18,321 nucleotides of DNA from Oligoflexia bacterium. Lineage in GTDB: Bacteria; Bdellovibrionota; UBA1018. The notes beneath the pieces were generated by a model. That model searched no databases, was not told where the DNA came from, and worked only from the letters and a program-made list of their open reading frames with translations. The stretch spans positions 1 through 18,321 of the forward strand of contig CAIYTD010000259.1 of assembly GCA_903928955.1 (NCBI GenBank). The letters are read 5' to 3'. Made by a program: the position numbers and the translations under genes. Below, piece by piece: positions 13,730 through 18,321 of this stretch; the first letter of the stretch is position 1, and every line of letters starts with the position of its first letter.

Positions 13730-13738
13730 GCTTGTCAA
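13710..13738 (-). promoter_or_regulatory. Strong promoter of the DUF4160-RHH pair, leaderless geometry
   Basis: On the minus strand a consensus TTGACA (13738-13733), a 17-nt spacer and TACAAT (13715-13710, 5 of 6) are present. Six bases separate the -10 from the ATG, so transcription should begin at or within a base of the start codon. The 11-bp tandem repeat 13708-13729 covers spacer and -10. Confidence 0.75.
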
Positions 13739-13807
13739 TAATTGTATTCTCTTTTTTTGATGCTCATAATTGGCAACGGATAACCCCCAAACTCTCCATG
13801 AATAGGC

Positions 13808-13874
13808 AAAAGTGTTCAAATTTTGAACACTATCGTTCAATTTTTGAACACAAGTGTTCAAATTTAGATAATCG
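13808..13874 (+). promoter_or_regulatory. Triple operator array, copy 1
   Basis: Three 19-bp sites have centres at 13821, 13842 and 13863, exactly 21 bp apart. Site 1 is GTGTTCAAATTTTGAACAC (9-bp perfect arms). Site 2 is TCGTTCAATTTTTGAACAC. Site 3 is GTGTTCAAATTTAGATAAT, with a degraded right half. Site 3 is centred at about -44 from the predicted start at 13907, where class II activators bind. The whole block recurs at 17096-17162 with one mismatch. Confidence 0.75.
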
Positions 13875-13894
13875 CCAAGTTTTTATAATTCGCT

Positions 13895-13900
13895 TATGAT
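13895..13900 (+). promoter_or_regulatory. -10 box of the tail gene, leaderless geometry
   Basis: TATGAT (5 of 6 to TATAAT) ends six bases before the ATG at 13907. No -35 consensus lies 16-18 nt upstream and no Shine-Dalgarno precedes the ATG. The identical spacing is seen at 17183-17188. A TATAAT at 13884-13889 is an alternative -10, which would give a leader of about 10 nt. Confidence 0.5.
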
Positions 13901-13906
13901 CCTCGA

Positions 13907-14560
13907 ATGTTTGAGATCAAAATCAAAACTAACTTCCCCAAGTTAGAACGCGAGATGAATCATTTTGCAAAAAAGCAAATTCCCTACGTCACAGCTCGCA
14001 CTCTGACTCAGCTGGCAAAGAACTCTCAGACCGAGTTAAGAAAAAATCTAGGACGCCATTTCGAAATTAGAAATGATTATACTGCTCGTGGGATTAAAGT
14101 TGATCCGGCTCGTAAACATCAGTGGCCGTATCCTCGCGCAACTGTAGGCTCAACGGATGAATACATGGCCAGGCAAGAGCTGGGCGGGATCAAGGAAGGA
14201 AAAGGAGGCAAGCTCTTAGCTCAGCCCAAGGAGATTAGGCCTGATAAGAGCGTTATTACGAAGCGCTCTCAGTGGCCGAGCAGACTGTTGCAGACGCCAG
14301 GATATTTCCAAGTGAATCTAAAAAATAGGCCTCCTATAGGAATGGCTCTTATTCTCTATCGCAGGCCAACGAGTGGGCGGGGAGCAACGTATAAACCTGC
14401 TGCTCGGAAGGTCCAGCTCATGTATGTGCAAACGAGGCGTGTCGAAATAAAGTTTAGGTGGAGCTTCAGAGAGACCGTGAAGAGGGTAGTAACTCATAAA
14501 GCATTTAGTAAAATATTCGGAAATTTTTTATCAAAAGAAATAAAGAAAGGAATAAAATGA
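13907..14560 (+). CDS. Phage minor tail protein Z-like structural protein
   Basis: The basic 217-aa protein fits the broad lambda gpZ-like group. An N-terminal pattern LEREMNHFAKKQIPYVTART with LTQLAKNSQTELRKNL (about 13-48) is followed by FEIRNDYTARGIKVDP, a segment conserved in such tail components, and then a glycine/basic central part with ARQELGGIKEG. These proteins act at the tail-head end or in tail completion. There is no signal or membrane segment. It lies just before the cos-like region, not downstream of the tail genes as in lambda. The start has no Shine-Dalgarno; the downstream frame is clean, so translation from a leaderless message is assumed. Confidence 0.6.
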   Translation: MFEIKIKTNFPKLEREMNHFAKKQIPYVTARTLTQLAKNSQTELRKNLGRHFEIRNDYTARGIKVDPARKHQWPYPRATVGSTDEYMARQELGGIKEGKGGKLLAQPKEIRPDKSVITKRSQWPSRLLQTPGYFQVNLKNRPPIGMALILYRRPTSGRGATYKPAARKVQLMYVQTRRVEIKFRWSFRETVKRVVTHKAFSKIFGNFLSKEIKKGIK

Positions 14561-14782
14561 AAAATTAAATTAATTTATAGTGTAATAAACTTTTCAAAAA
14601 GTAGCCAAAATAGGCTCTAAAATCACTCGGGTCCTTCCCCTCTTCGATTGAAAACGGGTACCGAGGGGGCATGATTTAGCTAGTGGTAGAAAAAAAACTG
14701 ACTGGTATTCGGAATGTTTAGGGGGATGGCCGCATAATAAGCCCTGCCTGGTAGAAGTCAACAAGAAAGGAGAAAAAATCCA
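14561..14782 (+). other. Non-coding spacer before small terminase, candidate cos region
   Basis: These 222 bp carry no convincing gene. The first 45 bp are AT-rich. A GC-rich core follows, with GGGTCCTTCCCC, then CCCCTC (14637-14642) pairing with GAGGGG (14663-14668), and GGGGGCATGATTTAGCTAGTGG. In lambda the cohesive-end site lies directly upstream of nu1, and here the spacer directly precedes the nu1-like gene in the same order. An AAAGGAG ribosome binding site for that gene is at 14766-14772. The exact nicking position cannot be read from sequence. Confidence 0.5.
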
Positions 14783-15283
14783 ATGAATCAAAAACTTATG
14801 AATTTATCTGAATACGCCAAGCACCGAAACGTGGCTCTAAACGCTGTTCAAACAGCGATCCTGTCTGGTCGAATTTCAATAGTAATAGACGAAAACGGAA
14901 AAAAGCGAATAGATCCAGACCAAGCCGACAAGGATTGGATTAAGAACACCGACCCTTCCAAACAGAATAACATGAAAAAATCAAACGAGTTTGACATGTC
15001 CAAGATCCCACCTCTTCACGAGTCCCGTGCTGTAAGAGCTTTTTTCGAATCCAAGCTCACTCAACTCGAATACGGCGAGCGCTCGAAGGAGTTGCTCAAT
15101 GCTGACGAAGTGAGGACAGAATGCTTCTCGTTAGCCCGCAGAGTGCGAGATTCGATTTTACAAATCCCCGACCGCATCTCCTCCCAACTCGCGGCCGAAG
15201 TAGATTCTTTTCGGATTTTCAACCTCCTCACGGCCGAGCTCACGACAGCCCTCAGAGGTCTTGCTGACCTTGAAAAAATCTGA
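14783..15283 (+). CDS. Terminase small subunit, Nu1-like
   Basis: The 166-aa protein has a winged-helix N-terminus, LSEYAKHRNVALNAVQTAIL then SGRISIVIDENGKKRIDPDQ and ADKDWIKNTDP, the usual opening of Nu1-type small terminases that read cos. A helical C-terminal half (about 75-166, RAFFESKLTQLEYGERSKEL then SLARRVRDSILQIPDRISSQ) resembles the oligomerisation part of such phage proteins. It recognises packaging sites and presents DNA to the large subunit. Its 3' end overlaps the large subunit gene by 23 bases. A 16-bp palindrome (CGCTGTTCAAACAGCG, 14842-14857) lies near its start. Confidence 0.82.
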   Translation: MNQKLMNLSEYAKHRNVALNAVQTAILSGRISIVIDENGKKRIDPDQADKDWIKNTDPSKQNNMKKSNEFDMSKIPPLHESRAVRAFFESKLTQLEYGERSKELLNADEVRTECFSLARRVRDSILQIPDRISSQLAAEVDSFRIFNLLTAELTTALRGLADLEKI

Positions 15284-17114
15284 CACCTCGAAATCCTTCT
15301 CGGGTGGCCTCACCCCAACCCCGACGCTCACCGTCTCCGAGTGGGCCGATCAAAACCGCTACCTCTCCAAACGTGCCTCCGCCGAATCAGGCCTCTGGAG
15401 GACTTCTCGGACTCCCTACCTAAAAGAAATCATGGATTGTCTCTCGGTGCATTCTCCAGTTGAAAAGGTGGTATTTAAAAAAGGCTGTCAGTTGGGGGCG
15501 ACAGAACTGGGCTTGAATTGGTTGGGTTACATTATCGACGTTTGCCCAGGCCCTACGCTTCTCGTGAACCCCACGGTCGAGATGGCAAAACGTAGCTCTA
15601 AACAACGCATAGATCCCATGATCGACGAGTCTCCGGTATTACGCTCTAAAATCTCCGATCCCAGATCTCGCGACTCAGGAAATACCCAGCTGATGAAAGA
15701 GTTTCCAAACGGACTACTCGTCATGACAGGAGCCAACTCCAGCGTTGGTTTAAGATCCCTGCCTGCTCAGTTTTTATTCATGGATGAAGTCGATGCATAC
15801 CCAAGCGACGTCGGTATGGAAGGGGACCCTGTTTCGTTGGCAGAGGCTCGAACCCGAACGTTCCCCAGAAGAAAAATCCTCCTCGTTTCTACTCCCACGA
15901 TAGAAGGCGAATCCCGAATTGATTTAGCTTATCAGGAATCGGATCAAAGAAAATACTACGTTCCCTGCCCTCATTGCAAAGAAAAACAGGTTCTGAAATG
16001 GGAGCAAGTCAAATGGCCCAAAGACGAGCCAGAAAAAGCTTTTTACGAATGCGAACATTGTCAAACGAGAATCGAAGAGCATCACAAACCCGAAATGCTA
16101 GCCAACGGCGTATGGATTGCCACTCGCCCGAACACAGACGGAAAAACAGCAGGATTCCACCTTTCATCGCTATATTCCCCTCTCGGGTGGTTTTCCTGGA
16201 AAGAAGCCGCTATTCTTTGGAAAAGATCTTGTGTGAAGCCGGAACTTATTCGAACTTTTAAAAATACTTATCTCGGGGAATGCTACCGAGAAATTGGCGA
16301 ATGCCCGGACTGGGAAAAGCTTTTTACAAGACGAGAACTCTATCCCATTAATTCTATTCCGACAGGAGTGCTTCTTATTACTATGGGAGTGGACGTTCAA
16401 AAAGAATCACTCATTTGTGAAATTGTCGGATGGACGGAGAATAAAGAAAGCTACTCAATCGACTTCCTCTCTCTCGTCGGAGAAACCGCTACCGCAGAGC
16501 CTTGGTTGAAGCTCGATAAGCTCTTAGCCTCGGAGTGGAAACTCCCTAATGGTATTTCTATTCCTATCAGTATGACAGCAATCGACAGTGGCTATAACAC
16601 GAACCTTGTCTACTCCTACGTGCGCACGAAGCCTGCAAGTCGCGTGATGGCCATTAAAGGAATGTCAACAACGCATTACGCTCTCGGCCATCCCACCGCT
16701 GTAGACGTAACTCTTTCGGGCAGAAAAGTGACGAGAGGTACCAAAGTCTGGCCGGTAGGCGTGAACTTCCTAAAAGGGGAGCTCTATAGCTGGCTTAAAC
16801 TTGATAGACCTAAAAAGGGGGATGACTACCCCTCTGGCTTCTGTCATTTCCCGCAATATGACGAAGAGTTTTTCAAACAACTCACTGCTGAGGAACTCAC
16901 CAGAAAAGTTCATCGTGGATATTCCAAATACATTTGGCACAAGATCAGGCCTGATAATCACGCCTTGGATGCAAGAGTGTACGCACGGGCTGCTTCGATT
17001 GCAATAGGCCTAGATCGAATGACACTCAAAGATTTTGAAACATTAAAAGCAGAACTCGGTTTAGAGTCTCATTCAAAATCTATCCCCTATTTTGAAAAAG
17101 TGTTCAAATTTTGA
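15261..17114 (+). CDS. Terminase large subunit, lambda GpA family
   Basis: DNA-packaging ATPase and nuclease, 617 aa, close to lambda gpA. It opens with VSEWADQNRYLSKRASAESG (25-44). The Walker A-like loop is KKGCQLGAT (73-81), Walker B is FLFMDEVD (171-178), and motif III is STPT (210-213). A zinc-ribbon pair CPHC (C236, C239) and CEHC (C264, C267) follows. The C-terminal nuclease half contains GVDVQKE, AIDSGYNT and DNHALDARVYA, with the expected acidic residues. No ATG precedes the conserved N-terminus, so a TTG start at 15261 (or 15270) is used, with AGAGG just upstream inside the small-subunit gene. The stop TGA lies inside the first palindrome of operator copy 2. Confidence 0.93.
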   Translation: MLTLKKSDTSKSFSGGLTPTPTLTVSEWADQNRYLSKRASAESGLWRTSRTPYLKEIMDCLSVHSPVEKVVFKKGCQLGATELGLNWLGYIIDVCPGPTLLVNPTVEMAKRSSKQRIDPMIDESPVLRSKISDPRSRDSGNTQLMKEFPNGLLVMTGANSSVGLRSLPAQFLFMDEVDAYPSDVGMEGDPVSLAEARTRTFPRRKILLVSTPTIEGESRIDLAYQESDQRKYYVPCPHCKEKQVLKWEQVKWPKDEPEKAFYECEHCQTRIEEHHKPEMLANGVWIATRPNTDGKTAGFHLSSLYSPLGWFSWKEAAILWKRSCVKPELIRTFKNTYLGECYREIGECPDWEKLFTRRELYPINSIPTGVLLITMGVDVQKESLICEIVGWTENKESYSIDFLSLVGETATAEPWLKLDKLLASEWKLPNGISIPISMTAIDSGYNTNLVYSYVRTKPASRVMAIKGMSTTHYALGHPTAVDVTLSGRKVTRGTKVWPVGVNFLKGELYSWLKLDRPKKGDDYPSGFCHFPQYDEEFFKQLTAEELTRKVHRGYSKYIWHKIRPDNHALDARVYARAASIAIGLDRMTLKDFETLKAELGLESHSKSIPYFEKVFKF

Positions 17115-17162
17115 ACGCTATCGTTCAATTTTTGAACACAAGTGTTCAAATTTAGATAATCG
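17096..17162 (+). promoter_or_regulatory. Triple operator array, copy 2
   Basis: This block is identical to 13808-13874 except for one base (G for A, in the right arm of site 1). It has the same three 19-bp sites at 21-bp pitch, and the same 32-nt distance from its end to the next ATG (17195). It overlaps the last codons of the terminase gene, whose stop is made by the palindrome itself. Confidence 0.75.
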
Positions 17163-17182
17163 TCAGATTTTTAAATCTGTTT

Positions 17183-17188
17183 TATTCT
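17183..17188 (+). promoter_or_regulatory. -10 box of the gpW gene, leaderless geometry
   Basis: TATTCT (4 of 6) ends six bases before the ATG at 17195. The leader-equivalent CCCTCC is pyrimidine-rich, so no Shine-Dalgarno exists. The box lies at the same offset from the operator block as the -10 at 13895-13900. Confidence 0.45.
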
Positions 17189-17194
17189 CCCTCC

Positions 17195-17410
17195 ATGAGT
17201 CACGCAAGATTTACACCGGATCAGTTGAAACGATTGAACGATGCGATCAGCCAAGGAATAACAACAGTGTCATATTCTGATCGGCACATAACCTATCGTT
17301 CACTGGACGAGATGTTAAAGCTGCGTGAGCTCATGACGAGAAGCCTCCAACAGGGCTCTCATTCTCCTTCTCCCAGGGTTGTAATGGTCACATCAAAGGG
17401 TTTCCATTGA
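17195..17410 (+). CDS. Head-tail joining protein, gpW-like
   Basis: At 71 aa it is close to lambda gpW (68 aa). Features are FTPDQLKRLNDAISQGITTV (6-25), the hairpin segment SDRHITYRSLDEMLKLRELM (28-47) and a basic C-terminus ending in SKGFH. The Y-x-D-R-x-x-x-Y-R-S-x-D-E-M-x-x-L-R pattern is diagnostic of gpW-like proteins. It stabilises DNA-filled heads and forms the tail-attachment ring. Gene order terL-gpW-portal is the lambda A-W-B order. Its stop overlaps the TTG start of the portal gene by four bases. Confidence 0.85.
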   Translation: MSHARFTPDQLKRLNDAISQGITTVSYSDRHITYRSLDEMLKLRELMTRSLQQGSHSPSPRVVMVTSKGFH

Positions 17411-18237
17411 AACTCCTCGATCAACTCATTACAGCCCTGTCCCCTTCAGCAGGCCTCAATAGAAAACGAGCACGCCGTGCAGTGGAAGATTTGGATAAAA
17501 TCTCCAAACGTCTCTACGAAGCTGCCTCCTATAGTCACCGAACGGAGGGCTGGTTTGCTCCTCAAACTTCAGCCGACACTGAAAACCTCTATGCTGCTCA
17601 GACTTTGCGTGCCCGATCCCGTGACCTCGTACGGAATAACCCCTATGCAAGCCGCGCCGTCAGAATTTGGACATCGAATGCCATCGGTCATGGAATCATC
17701 CCCCAAATTAAATGTGAGAACGAATCCAAACGCGAACGCATCGAAAAAGAATTTGAAGACTGGGCGGAAACAACAGAGTGCGATGTGGAAGGCAGAAAAA
17801 ATTTCTACGAAACCCAATCGCTAGCCCTGGCAAGCGTGATCGAGTCCGGAGACGTCCTCGCACGCATTTGGTATCGTAATTCCTACAAGAAACCTAACTT
17901 TCAAATTCAGCTCCTGGAAATCGACCATCTCGATTCCTACAAACAAAGCTACTCAACAGAATCCACGATCACTCAAGGCGGCATCGAGTTTTCTAGAAAA
18001 ACCGGAAAACGCTCTGCCTACTGGCTTTTCCACGAGCATCCCGGAAACACTATGGCCTTCGGTGTCGCTGGCATCTCCTCATTCAGAATTAGTGCCGATG
18101 AGATTTTGCATATCTATAGGCAGGACCGTCCCGGACAGAGCTCAGGCACTCCTTGGTGTGCTTCTGTTCTCACAAGATTAAAAGATTTCGATGGCTTCGA
18201 AGACGCTCAGCTGAGAGTCTGTTTTAAAAGCCCGTAA
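17407..18237 (+). CDS. Lambda B-like portal protein, interrupted by IS after 269 codons
   Basis: Portal proteins form the dodecameric head vertex through which DNA is packaged. The N-terminal half matches the lambda gpB/Phage_portal_2 type: RDLVRNNPYASRAVRIWTSN, FEDWAETTECDVEGRKNFYE, SVIESGDVLARIWYRN, then IQLLEIDHLDSY, ILHIYRQDRPGQSSGTPWCA and LKDFDGFEDAQL. The family is usually about 500 residues. Here native sequence stops at residue 269, followed by seven codons of IS terminal sequence and TAA. The C-terminal half, including the clip and wing continuation, is missing, so a working portal cannot be made from this copy. The start is a TTG overlapping the gpW stop (TTGA). Confidence 0.88.
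   Translation: MKLLDQLITALSPSAGLNRKRARRAVEDLDKISKRLYEAASYSHRTEGWFAPQTSADTENLYAAQTLRARSRDLVRNNPYASRAVRIWTSNAIGHGIIPQIKCENESKRERIEKEFEDWAETTECDVEGRKNFYETQSLALASVIESGDVLARIWYRNSYKKPNFQIQLLEIDHLDSYKQSYSTESTITQGGIEFSRKTGKRSAYWLFHEHPGNTMAFGVAGISSFRISADEILHIYRQDRPGQSSGTPWCASVLTRLKDFDGFEDAQLRVCFKSP
18215..18230 (+). repeat. IS terminal inverted repeat (left end)
   Basis: GAGTCTGTTTTAAAAG is a perfect match to the inverted repeat at 123-138. Portal homology stops exactly at its outer edge. Confidence 0.85.
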
Positions 18238-18267
18238 TTGACAATTTGACGCAGTGCAAACTAAAAT

Positions 18268-18301
18268 CCCCCTGCTATAACTTCGTAAATTATACAGGGG
18301 G
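18268..18301 (+). promoter_or_regulatory. Hairpin that can hide the transposase ribosome binding site
   Basis: CCCCCTG (18268-18274) pairs with CAGGGGG (18295-18301). After one bulged C, TATAA (18276-18280) pairs with TTATA (18290-18294) around a 9-nt loop. The GGGGG of the right arm is the only Shine-Dalgarno candidate, five bases before the ATG. Sequestering it in read-through mRNA is a known way for IS elements to avoid activation by outside promoters. Confidence 0.55.
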
Positions 18302-18306
18302 CAAGC

Positions 18307-18321
18307 ATGAGTTTTGAACAG
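18307..18321 (+). CDS. IS transposase, first five codons (partial)
   Basis: ATG at 18307, after GGGGG and a five-base gap, opens MSFEQ and runs off the window. It is called from its position inside the IS left end, at a normal distance (92 bp) from the terminal repeat. The protein should end like the fragment at 2-121 if the two copies are the same element. Confidence 0.5.

Larger units (their letters stand above)
18215..18321 (+). mobile_element. Left end of a second IS copy, same orientation as the first
   Basis: The element begins with GAGTCTGTTTTAAAAG (18215-18230), the reverse complement of 123-138, preceded by the TNA-type triplet TGA (18212-18214). It continues through an untranslated leader with a hairpin to an ATG at 18307. 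It breaks the portal gene. The two copies face the same way, so the 18 kb between them is flanked by direct repeats of the whole element, provided both are full length. Confidence 0.78.

Noticed and set aside
13884..13889. Perfect TATAAT as the sole -10 of the tail gene
   Set aside because: The matching position in operator copy 2 has no such box, whereas TATGAT/TATTCT lie at the same offset in both. It is kept only as an alternative.
13711..13899. A 62-codon plus-strand frame through operator copy 1, with a similar frame at 17092-17280 through copy 2
   Set aside because: The peptide similarity comes only from the repeated operator DNA. The frames have no ribosome site and conflict with the promoter geometry; neither peptide resembles a known protein.
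18276..18289. ATAACTTCGTA resembling one arm of loxP
   Set aside because: Only 11 bases match, there is no proper 8-bp spacer and second 13-bp arm, and the bases are explained by the hairpin before the transposase start.

Overview
The window looks like bacterial DNA holding part of a lambda-type tailed phage genome (prophage or prophage remnant) beside a host-like two-component operon. Both edges lie inside copies of one insertion sequence. The 7TM-DISM sensor kinase, the NtrC-like regulator and the AT-rich base composition would suit Bdellovibrionota/Oligoflexia or a similar Gram-negative group. That placement is inference only, because no rRNA or housekeeping marker is present.

Layout. (1) 1-138: right end of an IS5-type element, with the last 39 codons of its transposase. 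(2) 139-4148, minus strand: a tightly overlapping operon of NtrC-like response regulator, unknown 111-aa protein, YbgC-type thioesterase and 7TM-DISM histidine kinase. The kinase is cut by the IS just after GSGL of its ATP-binding G2 box. (3) 4149-4836: two stretches of palindromes, hairpins and short repeats around one small unknown gene. (4) 4837-12942, plus strand: an unusually complete replication module. It holds a small wHTH protein, a family B DNA polymerase, a Cas4/RecB-like nuclease, a possible OB-fold protein, a DUF3223-HNH protein with its own promoter and twin operators, two paralogous wHTH proteins (the larger is an initiator/helicase-loader type with an iteron-like origin inside its gene), a RepB/AEP-type primase, a DnaB/RecA-fold helicase and a RusA resolvase. 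(5) 12939-13703: a Fis-type HTH protein, then a convergent DUF4160/ribbon-helix-helix pair resembling a toxin-antitoxin module. (6) 13808-18214, plus strand: a Z-like tail protein, a cos-like spacer, small and large terminase, gpW and portal, in the lambda order cos-Nu1-A-W-B. The portal is cut after 269 codons. (7) 18215-18321: left end of a second IS copy in the same orientation.

The strongest unexplained signal is a 67-bp block found twice (13808-13874 and 17096-17162, 66/67 identical). Each copy holds three 19-bp imperfect palindromes at an exact 21-bp pitch. Each ends 32 nt before a start codon that lacks a Shine-Dalgarno and has a -10-like hexamer exactly 6 nt upstream. I read these as activator- or repressor-controlled promoters making leaderless structural-gene mRNAs. 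The Fis-type protein at 12939 is a candidate regulator. The DUF4160 gene has the same leaderless geometry, with a consensus promoter and an 11-bp tandem repeat over it.

No integrase, phage repressor, lysis gene, tRNA, rRNA or CRISPR array is visible.
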